The notes under the pieces were generated by a model, which saw only the letters and a program-made list of their open reading frames with translations, had not been told where the DNA came from and made no database searches. Position numbers and translations under genes: made by a program. 64,000 nt of DNA from Gemmatales bacterium (GTDB lineage Bacteria; Planctomycetota; Planctomycetia; Gemmatales; Gemmataceae). Below are positions 20,602 through 28,581 of the stretch, one piece after another. The stretch covers positions 434,001 through 498,000 of the forward strand of contig BPJP01000004.1 of the NCBI GenBank assembly GCA_026004675.1, read 5' to 3'. How positions within the stretch are numbered: the first letter of the stretch is position 1; each line of letters opens with the position of its first letter.

Positions 20602-21837
20602 CTACAGTTCGTTCAGCCCCAAATCGTGCACAAGGGCCCGCAAAAAAGGCTCGGCATCGGTGACGATTCCAACGGTTTGCCAGCTGCCCCGATCTGACAA
20701 CTTGGTTACGGTGGCGGGATTGATGTCCACACATGCGACCTTGACCCAGGCAGGCAACAGGTTCCCGGTGGCAATCGAATGGAGGGCCGTCGCGACCATC
20801 AGGCAGAAACCCACGCCGGCTAGTGCCTCCCGCATCTTTCGCTGGGCCGCCAGAACATCGGTAATCACCTCCGGCAGCGGACCGTCGTCGCGTATGCTGC
20901 CTGCCAGCACGAATGGAACCTGCCGTCGAACGCACTCGTACATTATGCCTTGTTTCAGAACGCCTTTTTCAACAGCGTGCTTGATACCACCGAGTCGGCG
21001 GATCGTGTTGATCGCCCGCAAATGGTGTTCGTGCCCTTCTTCAGCAGGCAAGCCACGATCGAGGTAGACGCCGAGGCTTGTGCCATATAGAGCCTGTTCG
21101 ATATCGTGAGCCGCCAGGGCATTCCCGGCGAAGAGGATGTTCAAGTAGCCGCCTCGAATCAGACGGCAGATATGCTCCACGCTGCCGGTGTGCACGACAG
21201 CCGGGCCAAGGACCGCCAGGATTTTTTCGCCTGCCTCCTTGCTCCGCCGCATGGTGGCGGCGATCTCTCTGACCGTCACTCCTTTCGGCTTCTCGCTAGA
21301 GACGGCACTGCTCATGAATTCGAATAGATTCTGCCTCGCCGTCTCCTGCATCGGAAAGACCCGCAATCCCTGCCGGCCGACGACGATCTTGTCGCCTTTG
21401 CGCACCTCCGCCATTGGTATGCAACGTGCCGCTTTCCCTTCGGGATCGACCAGGATGCCGCAGTCCATTTCCTGGTCTTCGACGTCGATCCATTCGCCCC
21501 CTAGCCGAATCTGTGTGCGATGGTTGGTCGTACTGTAAAATCCTTCTGGAAACGCGCCATCCATGTCTGCCTCGACAATCCTGGCATCCTGCGAGGTGGT
21601 AGGCACGGCGCCGTGATCATGAATGGCGTCGAGGATTTCTTGGAGCTTGTCCTCGCTGTCGGCGCAAACTTGAATAACGGCCCGACTTGGATCGCTTTGC
21701 CGCTCTCCGATCTGCATTTGCTTGATGACGTAACTACCTCCATGCGTCAGAATCTCGTCCAACACTTTCGGCAAAATCAACGAGTCGATAATATGTCCGT
21801 GCAATTCGACTTCTTCAACAAAGCTTTCCTGGCTCAT
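20602..21837 (-). CDS. TIGR00300 family protein (LOR/SDH bifunctional enzyme conserved domain; archaeal-type ornithine cyclodeaminase-like)
   Basis: A 411-residue protein. The N-terminal half (EEVELHGHIIDSLILPKVLD, then AVIQVCADSEDKLQEIL) matches the LOR/SDH conserved region. The C-terminal half has a nucleotide-binding look (LNILFAGNALAAHDIEQALY, FVLAGSIRDDGPLPEVITDV). In archaea and cyanobacteria this family includes ornithine cyclodeaminase and the C-terminal domain of the AgrE/ArgZ arginine-degrading enzymes. Here it is freestanding, without the guanidine-modifying domain. No arginine or proline gene is adjacent. It is divergent from the DUF2784 gene. Confidence 0.75.
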   Translation of the reverse strand: MSQESFVEEVELHGHIIDSLILPKVLDEILTHGGSYVIKQMQIGERQSDPSRAVIQVCADSEDKLQEILDAIHDHGAVPTTSQDARIVEADMDGAFPEGFYSTTNHRTQIRLGGEWIDVEDQEMDCGILVDPEGKAARCIPMAEVRKGDKIVVGRQGLRVFPMQETARQNLFEFMSSAVSSEKPKGVTVREIAATMRRSKEAGEKILAVLGPAVVHTGSVEHICRLIRGGYLNILFAGNALAAHDIEQALYGTSLGVYLDRGLPAEEGHEHHLRAINTIRRLGGIKHAVEKGVLKQGIMYECVRRQVPFVLAGSIRDDGPLPEVITDVLAAQRKMREALAGVGFCLMVATALHSIATGNLLPAWVKVACVDINPATVTKLSDRGSWQTVGIVTDAEPFLRALVHDLGLNEL

Positions 21838-22030
21838 GCGACCTCCGTGGGTTCGTCTCTGATTTCGGCTTAATCGTTAAACCAAGCATAAACCCGCTGG
21901 GCGGAATCCACCAGATGAAAGCCGCCCCTGGACCAGCTTGGGCAAAAGGATCGCCATCGTTTGCCGAAAAAAAAGAAGAGTGGGGAATATTTTCCGCCGA
22001 CGTGCATCCTTGTAGTAAAGGAGGTGGCTC

Positions 22031-22462
22031 GTGTTTTATTCCATGCTTGCCGATGTCATCGTCGTCATCCACGTGGCCTATGTCGGTTTCGTTATTGTTG
22101 GCCAGCTGTTGATTGTCGGCGGCGCCCTGCTCCGCTGGCAATGGGTTCGCAACTTCTGGTTCCGGGTTTGCCATCTGGTGGCGATTTTGATTGTGGCCTA
22201 TGAGGCATTGGCTGGAATCGTCTGCCCGTTGACCGTATGGGAGGATGAACTTCGGCGAATGGCGGGACAAACTGTCGAGGAAGGCTCGTTCATCGGACGT
22301 TTCATGCACTCTATCTTATTCTACGATCTCGAGCCTTGGATTTTCACGGTTTGTTACGTGGCATTCGCTTTATTGGTGTTGGGAACGTTCGTTCTCGTGC
22401 CCCCTCGCTGGCGGCGCCGTCAAGAAATCTCCGACCGAGCGGCTTCGCAAGTCTCAGCCTAA
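22031..22462 (+). CDS. DUF2784 membrane protein
   Basis: A 143-residue integral membrane protein with four predicted helices (LADVIVVIHVAYVGFVIVGQ; FWFRVCHLVAILIVAYEALA; a third after the CPLTVWEDELRRMAG loop; WIFTVCYVAFALLVLGTFVL). The ADxVVxxHxAYVxFV start and the CPLTVWE motif are the DUF2784 signature. A GGAGG sits upstream of the ATG (about 22020-22024). Function is unknown. Its stop overlaps the end of the convergent DUF1501 gene by four bases. Confidence 0.85.
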   Translation: MFYSMLADVIVVIHVAYVGFVIVGQLLIVGGALLRWQWVRNFWFRVCHLVAILIVAYEALAGIVCPLTVWEDELRRMAGQTVEEGSFIGRFMHSILFYDLEPWIFTVCYVAFALLVLGTFVLVPPRWRRRQEISDRAASQVSA

Positions 22463-23949
22463 GCTGGGTTTTTCAAAATCTCGGAAACGATGCGAAACTT
22501 CTGTCCGTCCATCAACGAGTTTTCGCGGAAGCCATCGTTATAGACCACCTGTTCCGCGTCGAGGCCAAACAAGCAGGCAAGCGTCGCCAGGTAATCGGCC
22601 GGGCCAACGCGATCCTTGACTGCCTGAAAGCCGAACTCGTCCGTTTCGCCATGTACGTACCCGGCCTTGAACCCGCCGCCTGCAAGCCACATGCTGAAGC
22701 CGTATACATTGTGGTCGCGGCCCACAACAGCCTTGTTCGTGCCGTTCCCTTGAATAACGGGAAGCCGACCCATCTCCCCTCCCCAATGGACGATGGTCGT
22801 CTCCAGCAGGCCGCGACGTTTCAGATCCGTCACCAGGGCCGCAGCGGGTTTGTCCGTTCGTCGGCAGCATTTGGGCAGGTCGCTGATGATGCGAGAATGA
22901 TGGTCCCAATACTGCGAACCGGTGAAAATCTGTACGAAACGCACGCCGCGTTCGATCAAGCGACGGGCCAAAAGACAATTCATCCCGTATTGCCGTGTCA
23001 CCGGATCATCCAAACCGTAAAGTCGATGCGTTTCCTCCGTTTCGCTGGAAAGATCCATTGCCTCGGTGGCCGCCAACTGCATCTTGGCCGCCAATTGAAA
23101 CGTTGCGATCCTCGCTTCCAACTCGTAATCGTTCGGAAAGCGCGACAGATGGCGGCGATTGAGTCGTTCCAGGAACTTCAGGGCGTCCTCTTGCGGCTCT
23201 CCTTTCAAATAGGTCGGCGGCTCCAGGTTGACGATTCGCGGCTCGCGCGGACGCACGACGGTACCCTGATACAACGACGGCAAAAACCCGTTCGTCCAGT
23301 TCGCCAACCCATCGATCGGCATCGTGTCGTCGGTCATCGCGACGAACGCGGGCAGGTTCTGCGATTCCGATCCCAAGGCATAGGTTATCCAGCTGCCCAA
23401 TGAGGGCCGATCCGAATTGCCCAGCCGGTTGCTTTTGTCCGCTCGCTGAAACGCCCGAATCGATTGTACGTGGTTATTCACGGTCGGGGCATACATCGAG
23501 CGTATCAAAGTGATGTCGTCGGCGATACTCCCTATGTGCGGCAACAACTCGGAAAATTCGATTCCCGACTGGCCGAATTTCTTGAATTTCCACGGGCTGG
23601 CCATGACCCTGCCCTCACGCTGTTTGTACGTTCCTTTCAAAGGGAGACCACCGGGTATCTTCTGGCCATCGAGTTTCGCCAGTTCGGGTTTCGGATCGCA
23701 CAAGTCGATATGACTGGGGCCGCCCTGCATCCACAACGAAATCATGGCTTTGGCCCTTGGCTGCCGATGAGGCGGTTTAGGCTCCAGGTTGAAAGTCGGC
23801 TTTTCCAGGCGGGGAGGCTCCCCACCCAGACGTTCTTCGTTGAGCAACCAGGACAGGGCTAACCCGCCAATTCCCAAAGCCTGGGAGGCTAGAAAATGGC
23901 GACGCGAACAGCAGAGACCCCGTTCCGGCATCGGTTCCACCTCGTTCAT
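22459..23949 (-). CDS. DUF1501 protein (Tat-type leader)
   Basis: About 496 residues of the DUF1501 family, sulfatase-like by fold. A leader with SRRHFLASQALGIGGLALSW resembles a Tat signal. Family blocks include MISLWMQGGPSHIDLCDPKP, ADDITLIRSMYAPTVNNHVQ, ERGVRFVQIFTGSQYWDHH, TTIVHWGGEMGRLPVIQ and GRDHNVYGFSMWLAGGG. The chosen ATG (23949) overlaps the stop of the upstream DUF1549 gene by four bases (ATGA), so the two are translationally coupled; 23931 is an alternative. Such pairs are planctomycete hallmarks, suspected to act in polysaccharide use or at the cell surface, but biochemically undefined. Confidence 0.9.
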   Translation of the reverse strand: MNEVEPMPERGLCCSRRHFLASQALGIGGLALSWLLNEERLGGEPPRLEKPTFNLEPKPPHRQPRAKAMISLWMQGGPSHIDLCDPKPELAKLDGQKIPGGLPLKGTYKQREGRVMASPWKFKKFGQSGIEFSELLPHIGSIADDITLIRSMYAPTVNNHVQSIRAFQRADKSNRLGNSDRPSLGSWITYALGSESQNLPAFVAMTDDTMPIDGLANWTNGFLPSLYQGTVVRPREPRIVNLEPPTYLKGEPQEDALKFLERLNRRHLSRFPNDYELEARIATFQLAAKMQLAATEAMDLSSETEETHRLYGLDDPVTRQYGMNCLLARRLIERGVRFVQIFTGSQYWDHHSRIISDLPKCCRRTDKPAAALVTDLKRRGLLETTIVHWGGEMGRLPVIQGNGTNKAVVGRDHNVYGFSMWLAGGGFKAGYVHGETDEFGFQAVKDRVGPADYLATLACLFGLDAEQVVYNDGFRENSLMDGQKFRIVSEILKNPA

Positions 23950-26558
23950 CCAATGTACAAAAACTCGTTGGAACTCAATAACATCTGGCACAACAACGCC
24001 AAAGCCAGAGTTCTCGGTTCCATCTCGATCACTGACTCCAACAACAGATCGAACGACTGGGGCGCCATGACGCGACCGCGACTGCCAGGAACTTCCAGCT
24101 TTTTCGGCTTGACCGGTGGATGCTTGCGGAAATATTCCGTTCGCGCTTGCAAGAAGGCGATCGCTTCGGTCTGTTCTTCCGCTGTGGGCAGCCGCGAAAA
24201 CGCCAGTTCCCAGGCACGTCTGACCTGAAGACCGACATCTGCACCTGCTTCACGTTCGAGCCGGCGGGCAAAACTCAACGACTGCTGCAAGATGAATGGA
24301 CTGTTGAGCAACACGAGCGACTGCGGTGCCACCGTCGAGGTCGAACGGGCTTCGCAATTCGGTTCCAACTGGGGTAGATCGAACATTTGCATAAACGTCA
24401 ACGGCATGCTTCGCCGGACCTGCACATACACGCTGCGGCGAGATTCTTCGCCAAACAGCGGGATCACCGCCAAAGGAATGCCCGCGTTGGTGCGCTGCAT
24501 GCCGATCACGATCTCGCCGGACGGGTCCATCATCACAGGAATCGGAGGGCCGAAACGCTTCCGGTTCAAGTCGCCGCTGACGGCCAGAATGGCATCGCGG
24601 ACTATCTCGGCTTCGAGCCGGCGAAGTCTGAAGCCGCCCAACAGCCGATTGTGCGGATCGATCTCCCGCAGGGTTCGATTCCGCGCGGAGCTTTGGCGAT
24701 AAACGGTCGAAGTCATGATCAGTTTGTGCAGTTTTTTCAGGCTCCAGCCATTTTCGACGAATTCGCATGCCAGCCAATCGAGCAAGTCCGGATGCGATGG
24801 GCGATCTCCTTCACGTCCGAAATCGCCGGGCGTCGCAACGATTCCCTGGCCGAAATGATGCATCCAAAAGCGATTCACCAGGACGCGAGCCAGGAGAGGA
24901 TGTTTGCCACTGGTCAAATGACTTGCGTAGGCGAGGCGGCGTCCCGTTCCTGCCAGGTTGGGGTCATCGACCGGAATCTCGACCTTGTTATGTATTTGAA
25001 GAATGGAAAGCTCGGCAGGCTGAAGCTCATGCAGGGGCTGCTCCGGATTACCTCGCCGTAGCAAATACGTTTTAGCTGGCGTCCCTCCTGGCTCCCGAAT
25101 TGTGCTCAAGCTGAAGGACTGCCTCTGGAACTGCGCACGTAATTGCTTGAGTTCCTGGGCTGCTAAACGGTCGAGCCTGGCAGCGCTTTCGACTGTCAGG
25201 TTCAACCCGGCATCATTCAACAACTTTTGTTGCTGAGATGTCCGCTGATCGGCAGGGGTCCGAAACGCGGCTAAAAGAAGTTCGCGCCGTTGAGGGGGCA
25301 ACCGGCGAACCTGATCGCTGAACACTCGCCGTACTATGGCCTGTTCTTGCTTGCGCAACAGCTCTTCGGCGTACCGGTGGTCGTCCTCGGTGGTATACGG
25401 GACAAGGCGGCGATCGCCCGACCAGTTCCGCAAGTCGAATGCCGGTTCGAAAATGGCCCGGAAGCGATAATAATCGTTTTGGCTTATGGGATCGAAACGA
25501 TGGTCGTGACACCGGGCACAGCCCACCGTCAAACCCAACAACGACGACGAAACAATCTTGATCGTGTCTGCCAACAGTTCGTTATGGGCGGCTCTCTTGT
25601 CCGTCGCCGTCTCGGTCGCGTCCGGTGCCATCTGCAAAAAGCCGGTGGCGATCAGTTTTTCAGCCACGTCAGCTGATAGCTTGCCGCGGATCGAACCAAC
25701 CATTTCATCGCCGGCCAACTGTTCCCGAATGAACCGATCGAATGGCTTGTCTTCATTGAAAGACCGGATGACGTAATCGCGGTAGCGATAAGCGAAAGGA
25801 CGCAGGCGATCTCCTTCCGCACCGTCCGAATCGGCATAGCCTGCGATGTCAAGCCAGTGCCGTCCCCAACGTTCGCCATAATGGGGAGACGCCAGCAGAC
25901 GATCAACGAGCCTCTCGTAGGCGTCCGCCGACTCATCAGAGACGAACCTCTTCACTTCTTCAGGCGTCGGCGGCAAGCCGATCAAGTCATAATAGGCTCG
26001 GCGAACCAACGTCCGTTTCTCCGCGTCCGCGGACATCGACTCGCCATGTGCTTCCAGTCGGGCTAATATAAACCTGTCGATCGGAGTGCGAACCCGATCT
26101 TGGTTTTTAACTTTCGGCACGGCTGGCCGACGGATCGGCTGAAACGACCAGAAATCGCGCTCTTCCTCCGTAAAGTATTCACTGGTAATCCGTTCCGGCT
26201 CGGGACGTATGGTCCTGGCACCTTGGGCAATCCAGGTCTTGATCAGCTCCAACTCGTGGTCCGACAACTTCTTACGGTTCTTGCCGGGTGGCATCTCCTT
26301 GTACTGCAAACGAGTCACCAGCAAGCTATTCTCTGGTTGGCCAGCCACGATCGCCGGACCGCTGTCACCTCCCTTCACGACAAAACGCCGAAGACGCAAG
26401 TCCAAGCCCCCACGGAGTTTATCTTCTTCTCCGTGGCAGAAAAAACAATTCGCTTTGAAAATTGGCCGGATATGTTTTTCAAATGTAATCGCTTCTTTGG
26501 CAGCACGAGCCAGACCACCACAACAGACAAGCACCAGCAACGGTAGTAGCTGTTTCAT
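23946..26558 (-). CDS. PSD1/DUF1549/DUF1553 cytochrome-c-like surface protein
   Basis: About 870 residues from the ATG at 26558, which begins a signal peptide (MKQLLPLLVLVCCGGLARAA). Next come a PSC1-type cytochrome-c-like domain with HIRPIFKANCFFCHGEE (one CxxCH), DUF1549 (TPIDRFILARLEAHG, HYGERWGRHWLDIAGYADSD), a second motif CARCHDHRFDP, and DUF1553 near the C-terminus (LLARVLVNRFWMHHFGQGIV, TVAPQSLVLLNSPFILQQS). An open frame continues about 200 bases upstream through a tandem repeat but has no signal character, so I reject that longer start. It is cotranscribed with the DUF1501 gene. Confidence 0.9.
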   Translation of the reverse strand: MKQLLPLLVLVCCGGLARAAKEAITFEKHIRPIFKANCFFCHGEEDKLRGGLDLRLRRFVVKGGDSGPAIVAGQPENSLLVTRLQYKEMPPGKNRKKLSDHELELIKTWIAQGARTIRPEPERITSEYFTEEERDFWSFQPIRRPAVPKVKNQDRVRTPIDRFILARLEAHGESMSADAEKRTLVRRAYYDLIGLPPTPEEVKRFVSDESADAYERLVDRLLASPHYGERWGRHWLDIAGYADSDGAEGDRLRPFAYRYRDYVIRSFNEDKPFDRFIREQLAGDEMVGSIRGKLSADVAEKLIATGFLQMAPDATETATDKRAAHNELLADTIKIVSSSLLGLTVGCARCHDHRFDPISQNDYYRFRAIFEPAFDLRNWSGDRRLVPYTTEDDHRYAEELLRKQEQAIVRRVFSDQVRRLPPQRRELLLAAFRTPADQRTSQQQKLLNDAGLNLTVESAARLDRLAAQELKQLRAQFQRQSFSLSTIREPGGTPAKTYLLRRGNPEQPLHELQPAELSILQIHNKVEIPVDDPNLAGTGRRLAYASHLTSGKHPLLARVLVNRFWMHHFGQGIVATPGDFGREGDRPSHPDLLDWLACEFVENGWSLKKLHKLIMTSTVYRQSSARNRTLREIDPHNRLLGGFRLRRLEAEIVRDAILAVSGDLNRKRFGPPIPVMMDPSGEIVIGMQRTNAGIPLAVIPLFGEESRRSVYVQVRRSMPLTFMQMFDLPQLEPNCEARSTSTVAPQSLVLLNSPFILQQSLSFARRLEREAGADVGLQVRRAWELAFSRLPTAEEQTEAIAFLQARTEYFRKHPPVKPKKLEVPGSRGRVMAPQSFDLLLESVIEMEPRTLALALLCQMLLSSNEFLYIG

Positions 26559-26563
26559 GTCGA

Positions 26564-26680
26564 AAACTCCGTTTGTTGACGGTCGGTTCGTCGCGCTGAC
26601 ACTGCGACGCTCGCTGGAAACTCCGTTTGTTGACGGTCCGTTCGTCGTGCTGACACTGCGACGCTCGCTGGAAACACCGT
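26564..26680. repeat. 54-bp tandem repeat, two copies plus a third start
   Basis: Two head-to-tail copies (26564-26617 and 26618-26671) differ at only a few positions, and the first bases of a third follow. Each holds the 14-mer CCGTTTGTTGACGG (26569-26582, 26623-26636) and a GACACTGCGACGCTCGCTGG segment. It lies directly upstream of the DUF1549 start. The unit length is a multiple of three without a stop, so it extends the upstream open frame as an 18-residue repeat, probably without being translated. Confidence 0.85.
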
Positions 26681-26773
26681 AACGGACCGATGCCGCGGCG
26701 AGCGACATATCTGACAATCGTATTATCCTACTAATATCACGAGCCGGGCATGGTCGCACAAGTCCCCCTCGTG

Positions 26774-27376
26774 TTATCGCTTTTCTTTTGGTTTTGGGCC
26801 GCTGTCGGCCGATGTCTTGCTCTTGGCTGGTGCTTGTTTGCGAAACGTCAATGCCTTCAGCCGCCGTTCGACGATCTGGTTGCGATTGTCGGTCAAATGT
26901 TTGATACCCATTTCGAGGGTGTTGGCGCGTTTGAGGAGCAGGTCGCGATTGTACTGCATCGTAGCCGCTTGCAAATCGTTCTGGCGATAAAGGAGCTGTT
27001 TGAGTTCTTCTATCAGTTTTTGATCAGGTTCTTTGGCACAGGCTATCTTGGCGGCCAAAAGCTCGATTTGCGTCTTGACTTTCCAGCCTTCCAGTTGGAA
27101 TTCGTAAAGCGTCAGATCGCTGTTTTTCCAGCGGTTGATTTTGATGGCTTCCTGGCAGATCTCGCGGATGGCTTGCTGGTACTGGGGCGGGTTGACTTTG
27201 GCTAGCCGATCCAAGACCTGCGCCAATTCGGGATAGTGTTCGTTGACGAAGCCCAGGGCGATCTTTTCGGTGACTTTGTTGAAGGCCGGCAGGGCGGGTT
27301 TTTGCGAACCTGCGGAAAGGAATGGCAGCCAGGTCGTTGCCACGATCATTGCTGTGCACAGACGCATGGTTCCCAT
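26774..27376 (-). CDS. Secreted helical protein of unknown function
   Basis: About 200 residues. The start MRLCTAMIVATTWLPFLSAG looks like a signal peptide (ATG at 27367 or 27376). The remainder is strongly helical and charged (LKQLLYRQNDLQAATMQYNR, then RANTLEMGIKHL) with a Lys-rich tail (PAKSKTSADSGPKPKEKR). No family recognised. It follows the anti-sigma gene by 6 bases on the same strand, so it is probably the third gene of the sigma/anti-sigma operon. Confidence 0.65.
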   Translation of the reverse strand: MGTMRLCTAMIVATTWLPFLSAGSQKPALPAFNKVTEKIALGFVNEHYPELAQVLDRLAKVNPPQYQQAIREICQEAIKINRWKNSDLTLYEFQLEGWKVKTQIELLAAKIACAKEPDQKLIEELKQLLYRQNDLQAATMQYNRDLLLKRANTLEMGIKHLTDNRNQIVERRLKALTFRKQAPAKSKTSADSGPKPKEKR

Positions 27377-27382
27377 CTCTCC

Positions 27383-27886
27383 TCATTCTTCCTCGAAAGC
27401 TGCCAGCATCCACGCCGGAATGTCGTTTTCGACGGACATTTCAACGGCCAGGTCCGCACTCGCTTCCTCGCCGGCGTCGTTCGGGTTTTCCTGGCTTTGG
27501 CGAAGTTGGGCCCAGGCCTGGGCCACGGCGGCCTCGTCCTCCAATTGCGTGGTGCTTGCCGAGCCGTTCAGAGGACCTGGCGCCGTCGATTTCGGCGACC
27601 ACGCTTTCCAAATGACGCCGATCACCAGCAGCAGCGACGCCGCCAGCGCTACCAGCCGATACGATGCCCGACCGATTTTCGGCGAGGCCGCCGGCGGACG
27701 GCGCTGTGGTCGAGCCAGCCGAACTGCCTCGAACAGAGCCACCGCTTCGGCAACCGCTTCCCGTGCTGTCTGGTCGACAGCCAAAAGCTCTTCGAAGCGG
27801 GCTTGCTCGTCGGCATGCATCTCGCCGAGCACATACAAACTGGCGAGCCACTGCAGATCATTCGGTTTCGCTGGTTCCGATTCCAT
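27383..27886 (-). CDS. Putative anti-sigma factor, single membrane helix
   Basis: A 167-residue protein. The N-terminal cytoplasmic part (LQWLASLYVLGEMHADEQAR, FEELLAVDQTAREAV) resembles anti-sigma domains, without the HxxxCxxC zinc motif. A single membrane helix (YRLVALAASLLLVIGVIWKA) is followed by an acidic extracytoplasmic tail. It overlaps the ECF sigma gene by 29 bases, the usual arrangement for a sigma/anti-sigma pair. The function is inferred from that context. Confidence 0.7.
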   Translation of the reverse strand: MESEPAKPNDLQWLASLYVLGEMHADEQARFEELLAVDQTAREAVAEAVALFEAVRLARPQRRPPAASPKIGRASYRLVALAASLLLVIGVIWKAWSPKSTAPGPLNGSASTTQLEDEAAVAQAWAQLRQSQENPNDAGEEASADLAVEMSVENDIPAWMLAAFEEE

Positions 27887-28421
27887 CGTTGCTCTTGAGT
27901 TTCTGACGAAGTTTTTCCAATGCCCGCCGCATGTGCGTCAACACGGTTCCCAACGGCAACCCCATGCTGTCGGCGATTTCGGCAAACGTCTTTTCCTCGA
28001 AGATTCTCGCGCTTACAACCTGACGCTGCTTCTCGGAAAGAATGGATAAAGCTTCCCGAGCCTGCACAACCATCTCTTGACGAATCAAGGGAGCGACGAC
28101 TTCCTTCTCGTCTTCACGGTGAAGGCGGCGTTTCAATTCCTCGGTGGCTCGGCGATCCGCATCGAAGCGCCTGCGCCAGGTTACCGCCTCGTGAAAGGCT
28201 ACCCGATACAACCAATTCTTGCAGGCCTGCGCTTCCAAATTCTCCGCCTGCATGGCCTTGGCAAAAGTCGCCTGCACCACATCGGCTGCCGTTTCCCGAT
28301 TACGGACGACTCCGAAAACAAAGCGGCGTAGCCCCTCTGCATGCTGCCGGAATTGTTCGGCCAGATCCTCGGTGGACATCGGCCCTCTACCGGCAACCGG
28401 GTTCTCAGACGGCTCGGTCAT
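27858..28421 (-). CDS. ECF-type RNA polymerase sigma factor
   Basis: A 187-residue sigma-70 family protein with region 2 (FRQHAEGLRRFVFGVVRNRE, then VVQATFAKAM and ACKNWLYRVAFHEAV) and region 4 (ALSILSEKQRQVVSARIFEE, then FAEIADSMGLPLGTVLTHMR). Promoter specificity cannot be read from this sequence. It is divergent from the DUF1549/DUF1501 operon at 28582 and leads an operon with its anti-sigma factor and a secreted helical protein. Confidence 0.92.
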   Translation of the reverse strand: MTEPSENPVAGRGPMSTEDLAEQFRQHAEGLRRFVFGVVRNRETAADVVQATFAKAMQAENLEAQACKNWLYRVAFHEAVTWRRRFDADRRATEELKRRLHREDEKEVVAPLIRQEMVVQAREALSILSEKQRQVVSARIFEEKTFAEIADSMGLPLGTVLTHMRRALEKLRQKLKSNDGIGTSETE

Positions 28422-28581
28422 TGATCTTCTACTACTTACAACGCGCGACCGGTCCTTTTTATTTCAAAGGTCTCCCCGCTATTTTTCCCTGAAATAATTC
28501 CTCTGCCCTGCGCGTATTCAATTGCAGACAACAACCTTCCTCCCTCACAGTTGCCAGCCAACCGGGCCAACGGAGTGCAAG

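Noticed and set aside
26559-26759. N-terminal extension of the DUF1549 protein through the tandem repeat
   Set aside because: The in-frame ATG at 26558 begins a clear signal peptide; the extension is only the translated repeat.
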